From NCBI GenBank assembly GCA_047610385.1, contig JBLGAC010000020.1:1-64000 (forward strand): DNA of 64,000 bases. Reading direction: 5' to 3'. Shown here in pieces: positions 1 to 6,659 of this stretch (position 1 is its first letter; each line of letters opens with the position of its first letter). Below the pieces are notes generated by a model, which worked only from the letters and a program-made list of their open reading frames with translations, was not told the origin of the DNA and did not search any database. The position numbers were made by a program, and so were the translations under genes. This stretch comes from JBOCEF01 sp047610385. GTDB taxonomy: Bacteria > Pseudomonadota > Alphaproteobacteria > Rhodobacterales > Rhodobacteraceae.

Positions 1-125
1 ACGCGGTGTTGACCGAACTGGGCTACGCCCATAACAGCCAGGCCCCCAAGGCTGAGATTGCTGAGGCGTTTGAGGCGTTCCTGACCAGCCTGTCGGCACC
101 GATCTGGGCAACGCCGCCGCGCTAG
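1..125 (+). CDS. C-terminal fragment of an unidentified protein (truncated by window edge)
   Basis: An open frame enters from the left edge and ends with TAG at 123-125. The visible tail of about 40 residues reads AVLTELGYAHNSQAPK and then an Ala/Glu/Phe-rich amphipathic stretch ending in TPPR. I do not recognise the family from this tail. The codon use (third-position G/C, GCT before GAG) matches the rest of the window, so it looks like a genuine gene end. Its stop overlaps the stop of the leftward LAB_N gene (122-436) by 4 bases, so the two genes converge tail to tail with no room for a terminator. Confidence 0.6.
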   Translation, partial: AVLTELGYAHNSQAPKAEIAEAFEAFLTSLSAPIWATPPR

Positions 126-436
126 GCGTCCGCGGTGGCCTTTTTTTCCTGCTGGATGAACCACAGGTTGCGCGCATAGATGCCGAACCCCATCGCTTGG
201 CCGAGGATGAACACCGGGTCGCGCCGATAAATCGCATAAGCCAGCAGAACCGCTGACCCCCCGATTGAGAACCACCAGAACGCCGTCGGCACCACCGACC
301 GCTTGGCCTTTTCGCTGGCGAGCCATTGCAGCAAAAAACGCATGGTGAACATGATCTGGCCGCCAAGCCCGACGCCGATCCAAACCAGTTCGGCCCGGTT
401 GGTCGCGCCCAGCATGGTCATCGCCGCGTCGATCAC
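122..436 (-). CDS. LAB_N (lipid-A-disaccharide synthase N-terminal-like) membrane protein
   Basis: This 104-residue protein has three hydrophobic segments (about residues 15-37, 47-66 and 74-92). It carries the family signature GGQIMFTMRFLLQW followed by SVVPTAFWWFSIGGS and the end motif GFGIYARNLWFI, typical of the stand-alone LAB_N family. These small inner-membrane proteins usually sit beside GT2 and GT39 glycosyltransferases that modify lipid A or other isoprenoid-linked sugars. Here its ATG overlaps the stop of the GT2 gene by 4 bases, so translation is probably coupled. A role as an accessory or flippase-like subunit is inferred from context; no catalytic residues are seen. Confidence 0.85.
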   Translation of the reverse strand: MIDAAMTMLGATNRAELVWIGVGLGGQIMFTMRFLLQWLASEKAKRSVVPTAFWWFSIGGSAVLLAYAIYRRDPVFILGQAMGFGIYARNLWFIQQEKKATADA

Positions 437-1191
437 GCCTCAGTCCCCTGCGCGGGGTCGGCATGGGCGACGGTGGCGCGTTTGCGGCGCTTCATCAGCC
501 ACCAGACGCCAAACAGATCCAGCGCCCCGACCAGTGCGCGGCCAAAATTGGTGTAGTTGGAATTGCCCGCTTCTCGCGCTTTGTGGCTGACGTCGACCAG
601 CGCGATTTCATACCCCTCACGGCGCACCATTGCGGGCAGGTAGCGGTGGATGTGATCAAAGAACGGCAGGGACAGGAACACGTCGCGCGGGAAAGCCTTC
701 AGCCCGCAGCCGGTGTCGCGGGTGTCGTCTTTCAGCAACCGGCTGCGGATCGCGTTGGCGATCTTGCTGGCGATCAGCTTGGACCGGGTGTCCTGGCGCG
801 CCACGCGCTGCCCGGCCACCAGCCCGATGCGGCCTGTCACGTCGTTCAGGATCGGGGCCACCAGCGCGGGGATCTCCGACGGAGGGTTCTGCCCGTCGCC
901 ATCCAGCGTGCAACACACTGGCGCCGCTGCGGCCAGCACGCCCGACCGCACGGCGGCGGACTGCCCGCAGCTGGACGCATGGCGCACCTCGCGCAGCCAC
1001 GGATGGCGCATACGGGCCGCAGCGATGGCCGCTGAGGTGCCATCATCCGAGCCGTCATTGACAAAAATCGCCTCAAAGGGCGCGAGCGGCGCACAGGCCG
1101 CCGCAATGTCATCGGCAAGCTTGCCGACATTCTCTGCCTCGTTCTTCATCGGCGCGATGACGGAGAGGCGCGGGCGCACGGGTGTGTTCAT
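433..1191 (-). CDS. Family 2 glycosyltransferase (dolichol-phosphate mannosyltransferase/ArnC-like)
   Basis: A 252-residue GT-A glycosyltransferase. It opens with RLSVIAPMKNEAENV, then NDGSDDGT at 45-52 and the metal-binding DGDGQNP at about 97-103, all standard for DPM1/ArnC-type enzymes that load a sugar from a nucleotide donor onto a polyprenyl phosphate. The later segment CGLKAFPRDVFLSLPFFDHIHRY is also typical. No clear C-terminal double membrane anchor is present, unlike ArnC; the neighbouring LAB_N protein may supply membrane contact (inference). I chose the ATG at 1191 because the signature starts immediately after it. An upstream start at 1314 would overlap the GT39 gene and add an Arg/Pro-rich leader with no family similarity. 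Confidence 0.85.
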   Translation of the reverse strand: MNTPVRPRLSVIAPMKNEAENVGKLADDIAAACAPLAPFEAIFVNDGSDDGTSAAIAAARMRHPWLREVRHASSCGQSAAVRSGVLAAAAPVCCTLDGDGQNPPSEIPALVAPILNDVTGRIGLVAGQRVARQDTRSKLIASKIANAIRSRLLKDDTRDTGCGLKAFPRDVFLSLPFFDHIHRYLPAMVRREGYEIALVDVSHKAREAGNSNYTNFGRALVGALDLFGVWWLMKRRKRATVAHADPAQGTEA

Positions 1192-1270
1192 GTGAATGTC
1201 CGATCGGGCAGGTTCCAAACCGGGTATATCGGTTGGGCCGGGCAGGGCCAACCCCGCTGCGCGCGCGGGA

Positions 1271-3139
1271 TCATTCGGGGTGCGGCGCGCAGGCGGCGAC
1301 CGCCGCATCGCCATCGCGCGCCAGCAGCCGGATCGTGGTGGTTTTGCCGCGGTTGGGGTTGAAGGCGGTCACCGCGCCCAGGGCGCGCGCCACTGCGCCG
1401 GGATGGGCGGTCAGGGCGTCGTCAAAGGCGGCGCGGCGGCGGTCCTCGATCCACACAGCGGCGCCGGGCGTGTCGGCCAGATGCGCGGCGGCCTGCGCAG
1501 GGTCCAGCAGCAGCGTGCCGCGCCCTTGCAGGAACACCAGGCTGGGTTCGCGGTAAGATTGCGTGGCGGGCGGGGTGCCAAGGCACGCTGTCCACGGCGC
1601 GGAAACCTGCGCCATAAGCACCGAAGGAAAGCCGAAGCTGACCGATGGCAGCGCCCATTGCAGCACCGCGGGATACAGCAGCAGCGCTGCGGCCAGCGCC
1701 GGGCCGAAACCGCGCGTCCACGCCCCGCGCGCCAGCGCCAGCGTCCCGCGCCGCAGGGGCCACAGCGCCAGCGCGCCACATCCCGCCGCCCACAGCGCGG
1801 CGTGCAGATCCAGCGGCAGCCCCGCGGCGATTTGGATGACCGCAGGCCCAAAGATCGCCCCTAGCGCCAGCGCGCCGCCAACCGCCCCGAACAGCACCGC
1901 CGGGATCATGCGCCGCCAGCGCGGGGCGCCGTGTTCGGCGGGAATTTCAATCAGCCACAGCGCGATCAGCCCGGCAAGCGCGGGAAGGGCGGGCATCACA
2001 TAATGCGGCAGCTTGGTTGGCGTCAGTTCAAACACCAGCCAGGTCGGGATGGCCCATGCCAGAAGAATCAGCGCCTCAGGCCGCCTGCGTGCGCGCCAGA
2101 TCCATGGGGTTGCGGCCAACAGCAGCGGCGCCCAGGGCCAGAAGATCGCCCATAGCAGCGCCAGATACAGGCCCGGCGGCGCGCCATGGCTTTCCTTGCC
2201 CTCGGCGATCTTGCCCACCAGGTCTTTCATCAATGCTTCGTCAAAGAACGCGCCCCCGGTGCGGACGCCGATGGCGATGTACCACGGCGCCGCAATGGCG
2301 ATCGCCAGCAGCGGCCCCCAGCGCCAGCCCATGGCGGCCAGCGGGCGCAGGCGGCGCTCTGCAAGGCACAGGACCAGCGCCGCGCCAAAGGGCGGGATCA
2401 GCACGATCGGGCCCTTCAGCAGCGCCCCGACCCCGATCACCGCCCAGAACAGCAGGCTGAGCCGCCGCGCATCGCGCACAGCGCCGGTTCCCGCATCATT
2501 CCGTGTCAGCGCCAGCAGCCGCAGATACGCGCCCATGGACAGAACCGATGCGCCCAAAAGCGCGGCGTCGGTCTTGGCGATGGTCGCCTCGGTGGCAAGG
2601 ATCAACGAGGTCCCGAGGATCATCCCCGCCATCGCGCCGCCACGCCGCCCGATCAGCGGCGCCATGGCCCAAAGCGTGGCAAGCGCGGCGGCCAGCGCGC
2701 CGATCACCGAAGGCACACGATAGGGCCAGATGGCGCCGGACATGTCGGCCCCTGCCACCGCGCTCGCGCCGATCACCGCCGCAGATTGCGCCCAGTAGAT
2801 GCCCGCGGGCTTTTTCCACCGCGCCTCGTCCTGAAAACGGATGTCGACCAGATCACCGCTTTGCACCATCTGGCGTGAGGCTTGGACAAAGCGCGCCTCG
2901 TCCCGGTCGGTCGGGGGCAGGGTGGTCAGCCCGGGCAATGCGGCCAGCAGCGTCGCCCCGGCAACCAGCAATGCGGCCAGCAGCCACGATCGCCCTGCCG
3001 CCGCCAGCGCGCCGGAAAGAACGCCGCCCAGCAGTGCTGCGGGCCGTCCCACGACCCAGCCAGCGATCCGCGCGGCGCGCGAACGCCGAGGGCGCGGCAT
3101 CGCTGCCGCGCCCTCGGTCGCATTGTCATGGGATGACAT
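1271..3139 (-). CDS. GT39/ArnT-like membrane glycosyltransferase
   Basis: A 622-residue polytopic membrane protein with about a dozen hydrophobic segments. The first periplasmic loop has the catalytic signature TDRDEARFVQASRQM (DRDE at 78-81) followed by RFQDEARWKKPAGIYWAQ, diagnostic of ArnT/PMT_2-family transferases that take a sugar from a polyprenyl-phosphate donor on the periplasmic face. The length (ArnT is about 550) fits, with a longer soluble C-terminus. It lies 21 bp after secG and upstream of the GT2 and LAB_N genes on the same strand. GT2 would make the lipid-linked sugar and this enzyme would transfer it to lipid A or another acceptor. The sugar and acceptor cannot be told from sequence. 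Confidence 0.85.
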   Translation of the reverse strand: MSSHDNATEGAAAMPRPRRSRAARIAGWVVGRPAALLGGVLSGALAAAGRSWLLAALLVAGATLLAALPGLTTLPPTDRDEARFVQASRQMVQSGDLVDIRFQDEARWKKPAGIYWAQSAAVIGASAVAGADMSGAIWPYRVPSVIGALAAALATLWAMAPLIGRRGGAMAGMILGTSLILATEATIAKTDAALLGASVLSMGAYLRLLALTRNDAGTGAVRDARRLSLLFWAVIGVGALLKGPIVLIPPFGAALVLCLAERRLRPLAAMGWRWGPLLAIAIAAPWYIAIGVRTGGAFFDEALMKDLVGKIAEGKESHGAPPGLYLALLWAIFWPWAPLLLAATPWIWRARRRPEALILLAWAIPTWLVFELTPTKLPHYVMPALPALAGLIALWLIEIPAEHGAPRWRRMIPAVLFGAVGGALALGAIFGPAVIQIAAGLPLDLHAALWAAGCGALALWPLRRGTLALARGAWTRGFGPALAAALLLYPAVLQWALPSVSFGFPSVLMAQVSAPWTACLGTPPATQSYREPSLVFLQGRGTLLLDPAQAAAHLADTPGAAVWIEDRRRAAFDDALTAHPGAVARALGAVTAFNPNRGKTTTIRLLARDGDAAVAACAPHPE

Positions 3140-3160
3140 TGCCCAGTCGCCGCGCGCCGG

Positions 3161-3526
3161 TTACTCGGCCACGGGCGGGATCAGCGGGTTGGCACCGGGA
3201 GGCGGCACAAACAGGTTCTGCAGGTCGGCGTCCAGCGCAGGATCCGCGGGCAGAAGGATGTCGCCATCCAGCGCCGTTCCGTTGATCACGGACCGCTCAG
3301 ACGCGCGCTGGGCGGCCATCACGGTCAGCGACAGTGCGACAGCGAAAAAGCCCGCGGCCAGCACCCAGGTCAGCTTGGTCAGCGCGGTGGCAGCACCGCG
3401 GCCGCTGACGACCCCGCCGCCGCCGCCGCCCATGCCAAGGGCACCGCCCTCAGAGCGCTGCAGCAGCACGACGATGATCAAAAGCAGGGCGAGGATCAGT
3501 TCGACGATGAGGAGAACATTCTCCAT
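3161..3526 (-). CDS. secG: Preprotein translocase subunit SecG
   Basis: A 121-residue protein with the SecG layout: N-terminal membrane helix (about 4-22), the conserved LLQRSEGGALGMGGG glycine-rich loop (about 21-35), a second helix (about 52-71) and a variable polar tail. SecG joins SecYE in the inner membrane and assists SecA-driven export. The C-terminus is longer than in enterobacterial SecG, ending in a Pro/Leu-rich segment, as is usual in Rhodobacterales. It is the first gene of the leftward cluster; the 299 bases upstream must hold its promoter. pyrG, which often follows secG in this order, is not here. Confidence 0.92.
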   Translation of the reverse strand: MENVLLIVELILALLLIIVVLLQRSEGGALGMGGGGGGVVSGRGAATALTKLTWVLAAGFFAVALSLTVMAAQRASERSVINGTALDGDILLPADPALDADLQNLFVPPPGANPLIPPVAE

Positions 3527-3825
3527 GAGGCGGGCCTTTCCGTCGCTCCGGCCCGGGCGCGCGTGGGGCGCCGGGGACCGGGGGTCGTTTCAGTGCGTGG
3601 CGTGTCGTGCGGGCGGGCGTGTGGTGTGGGCGTGTGGTGTGGCTGGGGGCAGGCGGCCATGATGGGCCAGCCAAACGCCTCGGCAAGACCGCCTTCTAGC
3701 GGGGCGCGCGCACCTTGTCGAGGGCATGCCGCCCCGACCTGCGACCGCATGTCCGCAGCACAGGTGCGGGCGTTGCGCGGCAAGATGGCCCATGCTTCGC
3801 GCCACCCTTGCCGGAGACCCGATCA
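3527..3825. other. Intergenic region between secG and the epimerase gene
   Basis: No credible gene is seen. The region separates the divergent secG and aldose epimerase genes, so it should carry both promoters. The left part is strongly G/T-rich on the + strand and includes a tandem 13-mer. The right end carries the Shine-Dalgarno GGAGA of the next gene. I looked for a tRNA fold and found none. Confidence 0.5.
3617..3642. repeat. Two tandem copies of a 13-bp G/T-rich unit
   Basis: The unit GCGTGTGGTGTGG occurs twice head to tail (3617-3629 and 3630-3642) within a longer G/T-biased run. It is purely a sequence observation; slipped-strand duplication is the likely origin. Confidence 0.85.
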
Positions 3826-4833
3826 ATGACCGCCGCAATCGCCATCCGCACCATTGCCCGCATCAACGGGCGTGACATCCGTGAGGCCACGCTGCAAAGC
3901 GCTGAGGCTGAGATCCGCATCCTGTCCTGGGGCGCGGTGCTGCGTGACTGGCGCGTGCCGGACGGGTCGCAAACCGGCCTGCCGATGACGCTGGGGTTTG
4001 ACGGGTTTGAAGATTACCCCGCCCATTCCCCGTCCTTTGGCGCGCTGTGCGGCCGCGTTGCCAACCGTATTTCCGGCGCCCGGTTCCACTGCGCTGGGCA
4101 AGACGTGCGCCTGACCCCGAACGAGGGGCCGAACCTGCTGCATTCGGGTGCCCATGGCTTTGGCATCCGCCCGTGGACCATGGAGGGAGGCGACAACGGC
4201 GTGCGCCTGACCCTGCTGTGCCCCGACGGCGAAGGCGGCTGGCCCGGATCGCTGGCAGTCACGGCAACATTTCGCCTGACCGGCCCGCGCCTGAGCCTTG
4301 AGATCGAGGCGATCCCCGACCGCGAGACCCCGATCAACATCGCCCAGCACTCGTATTGGAACCTCGATGGTGGCGGCGACGTGCTGGACCACCGGTTGCG
4401 GCTGGACGCGGACGCAAGCGCCACGGTCGACGCAGCCATGATCCCGACCGGCGCATTGCCCCCCGTGGCGGGCGGGCCGCTGGATTTTCGCACGCCGCGG
4501 CGCACGGTGGATGGGATGGGGCGACCCCTGCCGATTGATCTGAACATGGCGCTGCGCGTGGGCCGCGATATGGGCGCGCCGGCGGCAGAGCTGATCGGGG
4601 CCAGTGGCCGCCATCTGCGGCTTTGGACCGATCAGCCGGGGGTGCAGGTTTATAACGCGCCGAAAATGGCGCTGGTTGTCCCCGGGTTCGGCGGGCGCCA
4701 ATATGGTGCCTATGCTGGCATGTGCCTTGAGGCGCAGGGCTTTCCCGACGCGGTCAACCGGCCCGAATTTCCGTCAGTGATGCATGCGCCCGACCGCCCC
4801 TATCGCCAGTCCTGGGCGGCTGAGATCGTTTGA
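3826..4833 (+). CDS. Aldose 1-epimerase (galactose mutarotase) family protein
   Basis: A 335-residue cytoplasmic enzyme of the mutarotase fold, which interconverts alpha and beta anomers of aldoses. Visible family landmarks are CGRVANRISGARF (76-87), NEGPNLLHSG (99-108), the catalytic histidine in AQHSYWNL (H175) and the catalytic glutamate in CLEAQGFPDAVN (E302, general base). The length is normal. The ATG at 3826 is preceded by GGAGA at a good distance; a longer upstream frame has no family similarity. The gene stands alone, so the sugar pathway is not indicated. The assignment to the family is firm; the physiological sugar is not. Confidence 0.88.
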   Translation: MTAAIAIRTIARINGRDIREATLQSAEAEIRILSWGAVLRDWRVPDGSQTGLPMTLGFDGFEDYPAHSPSFGALCGRVANRISGARFHCAGQDVRLTPNEGPNLLHSGAHGFGIRPWTMEGGDNGVRLTLLCPDGEGGWPGSLAVTATFRLTGPRLSLEIEAIPDRETPINIAQHSYWNLDGGGDVLDHRLRLDADASATVDAAMIPTGALPPVAGGPLDFRTPRRTVDGMGRPLPIDLNMALRVGRDMGAPAAELIGASGRHLRLWTDQPGVQVYNAPKMALVVPGFGGRQYGAYAGMCLEAQGFPDAVNRPEFPSVMHAPDRPYRQSWAAEIV

Positions 4834-4930
4834 CGGCAAGCATCAAGGGCTGGCCCCGGTGGGCACAGCGCGCATATCATCGCCTGACACGCCCCGCGCA
4901 TGCCGCCGCGCCCGCAAGAAAGATCAGCCC

Positions 4931-5629
4931 ATGCGCGACAAAACCATTGCGGCGGCGATGCCGCAAACCACGCCCGGCACCCGCGCCATCCTGTGGGCCG
5001 AATTCGCGGCGCTCTACGCAGGCATTCCTTTGTCGCTGGCCTTTGTGCTGCCAGCGTCGGCAATGTGGCCGATGATGGGCGTTGCGCTGGTTTTTGCAGG
5101 CGTGGTCTTGCACCGGATGCCGGGGTTTTCGTGGGCGGCGCAATTTGCCTGGCCCGGGCGGGCCGACTGGCGCGCGATTGCGGTGTTCACGGCGGTCTGC
5201 GGCGCGATCTCGTTCGGGCTGGTGATTGCGCTGCGCCCTGAGGCGCTGTTGATGCTGCCGATCCAGCGGCCGGGGCTGTGGCTATTCATTCTGCTCGCCT
5301 ATCCCATCGCCTCCGCATTCCCGCAGGAGGTGATCTGGCGCACGCTGTTCTTCACCCGCTACCGCCCGCTGTTTCCCACCAAAGCCGTGGCTGTGGCGGT
5401 CAATGCCGCGGCGTTCGGGCTGGCGCATCTGTTCTTTTGGAACTGGGTGGCGGTGGCGATGACCGCGGCGGGATCGGTGATCTTCGCGCTCGTCTATCTG
5501 GCCGCCGGGCCGCGGCGCGGGTTGGTGACGGCCACGTTGATGCACGCAGCGGCGGGGGCGATGCTGTTCACCTCTGGCCTTGGGATCTTTTTCTATCATG
5601 GGGCCATCGACATGGTCGGCGCGCCGTGA
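4931..5629 (+). CDS. CPBP (CAAX protease/bacteriocin-processing) family membrane protein
   Basis: A 232-residue protein with about seven membrane segments and the Abi/CPBP core. Motif 1 reads PQEVIWRTLFF (Q132-E133-x3-R137), motif 2 FGLAHLFFW (H166) and motif 3 TLMHAAAG (H205). The family consensus is EExxxR, FxxxH and HxxxN/D; here the first Glu is Gln and the Asn/Asp after the last His is Gly. The fold is clear, but peptidase activity is doubtful. The start at 4931 was chosen because the upstream frame is non-conserved Arg/Pro-rich sequence. Its TGA overlaps a GTG start of the next small gene (GTGA), suggesting coupled translation. Confidence 0.82.
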   Translation: MRDKTIAAAMPQTTPGTRAILWAEFAALYAGIPLSLAFVLPASAMWPMMGVALVFAGVVLHRMPGFSWAAQFAWPGRADWRAIAVFTAVCGAISFGLVIALRPEALLMLPIQRPGLWLFILLAYPIASAFPQEVIWRTLFFTRYRPLFPTKAVAVAVNAAAFGLAHLFFWNWVAVAMTAAGSVIFALVYLAAGPRRGLVTATLMHAAAGAMLFTSGLGIFFYHGAIDMVGAP

Positions 5630-5895
5630 CCGGCGATCTGGCGCGCGACGTCTCAGCGCTGCTCGGGGACCCGGCGGCGGAGGCATTTGATTTCCTGCTG
5701 CATGGCGGGCAGGGGTTCATTTTGGACTTTGAACAAGGCCGCGACGTGATCAACCTGTCGCCGCTGGGCCTGACGCCGTGGGACCTGCTGGCGTCGATCA
5801 ACGGGCCCGATCTGGTGCTGGCCTTTGATGGCGGCGAAGTCGTGCTGAAAGGCTGCGCCGGGATGCATCTGAGCCAGTGGGATTTTCGGTATTGA
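5626..5895 (+). CDS. Small RTX C-terminal-like (serralysin tail-like) protein
   Basis: An 89-residue reading frame starting with GTG inside the stop of the CPBP gene. The segment FDFLLHGGQGFILDFEQGRD followed by VINLSPLGLTPWDLL and VLAFDGGEVVLKGCAGMHLS strongly resembles the last turns after RTX repeats in peptidase M10/serralysin-type secreted proteins (DxITDFExGxDVIDLS..WxDL..). There is no full set of GGxGxD repeats and no signal peptide. It may be an orphan tail left by loss of the rest of an RTX gene, or a small protein using that fold. Coupling to the CPBP gene hints that it is still expressed. I cannot assign a function. Confidence 0.6.
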   Translation: MTGDLARDVSALLGDPAAEAFDFLLHGGQGFILDFEQGRDVINLSPLGLTPWDLLASINGPDLVLAFDGGEVVLKGCAGMHLSQWDFRY

Positions 5896-5925
5896 GGGGG
5901 GGCGCCATCCCCAGGGTCAGTTCGA

Positions 5926-6384
5926 CTATGCCGCTTGTTTCTTCGTGATTTTCCGGATGGCCAATTCGGGGCCTTTCCATCGGATGGCGAATGTTTCCGA
6001 GACGTCGAACCAGCTTTCGCCGTCCTGCGTGCCGTGAAATTCGCCCATGCACGAGCACTCGCAGACATGACCGGTCGCATTTCTGCATGCCGGCGCGCAG
6101 GTCTCGCTGTCGTTATAAGGCTGCACGACATAGATGCTGCCGCATCGCTCCAGCGACCGGTTGATCACATTGTTAAGCCAGCGCATGGGCAGGATCCAAG
6201 CCTTGAGGTTGCCATCCCAGACCGCTCTTGAACTGGCAAGCCTGTTGACCCAAAATTTGTTGTCATCCGCATAGGGCGTGCGGAGTGCTAACTGAACGCC
6301 TTTTGACGCACTTCTAATGACTATCGGTGTCGTTTTGTTGTTCCACGGGCCGATTATTTTTTGCGGAAGGTCGGCGAGATTCAT
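5926..6384 (-). CDS. Unrecognised Cys-rich hypothetical protein
   Basis: A 152-residue protein of unknown function. The start at 6384 is supported by a strong GGAGG five bases upstream; an ATG 33 bases earlier lacks one. The middle carries a tight Cys/His cluster, C96-x3-C100-x7-C108-x-C110-x-C112-x5-H118, ending GEFHG. It looks like a metal-binding knuckle and resembles a motif I have seen in uncharacterised phage and plasmid proteins. The N-terminal part is basic and Trp-rich, and the C-terminus ends KITKKQAA. Codon use is clearly more A/T-rich than its neighbours, suggesting acquisition from elsewhere. No partner gene is evident. Confidence 0.7.
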   Translation of the reverse strand: MNLADLPQKIIGPWNNKTTPIVIRSASKGVQLALRTPYADDNKFWVNRLASSRAVWDGNLKAWILPMRWLNNVINRSLERCGSIYVVQPYNDSETCAPACRNATGHVCECSCMGEFHGTQDGESWFDVSETFAIRWKGPELAIRKITKKQAA

Positions 6385-6535
6385 TTTGCCTCCGATACGA
6401 AGGTCGCCAATCATCAAAGATGCTGAACCTTCTAAAGGCTAGCACGGGCGCCCGCTCCGCGGAATATTCCATCTATGGATTGACCGCCTCGGGCCCTCGC
6501 CGTCCTCGATCGGCGCCCCCGGACGCCCTCAACCC

Positions 6536-6565
6536 TTGACATCCGCCCCCCGAACGGGCGTATCC
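6536..6565 (+). promoter_or_regulatory. Candidate housekeeping promoter upstream of aspS
   Basis: A perfect -35 hexamer TTGACA (6536-6541) is followed after 18 bases by TATCC-like sequence (GTATCC, 6560-6565), a weak -10 as is common in Rhodobacterales. It lies about 95 bp upstream of the aspS ATG. Confidence 0.5.
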
Positions 6566-6613
6566 CGGCGCGACCCTTGCGCGCTGCGCGGACCCGAGTT
6601 CGCGACGCCCCGA

Positions 6614-6642
6614 TGCCAAAGACCTCGCCAAAGACCTCGCCA
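6614..6642. repeat. Tandem 12-bp repeat in the aspS leader
   Basis: The unit CCAAAGACCTCG occurs at 6614-6625 and 6626-6637 and begins a third time (CCAAAG) at 6638, ending just before the aspS Shine-Dalgarno. It would lie in the untranslated leader of the mRNA. Confidence 0.85.
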
Positions 6643-6659
6643 AAGCCCGGAGAATTCCC

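Noticed and set aside
1192..1314. Longer GT2 glycosyltransferase start at 1314
   Set aside because: It overlaps the upstream GT39 gene by 44 bases and adds an unconserved Arg/Pro-rich leader; the ATG at 1191 begins right at the family domain.
3527..3825. tRNA or other stable RNA gene in the secG spacer
   Set aside because: No acceptor stem/T-loop pattern (GGTTCRA) or CCA end was found; the region is G/T-rich low-complexity sequence.
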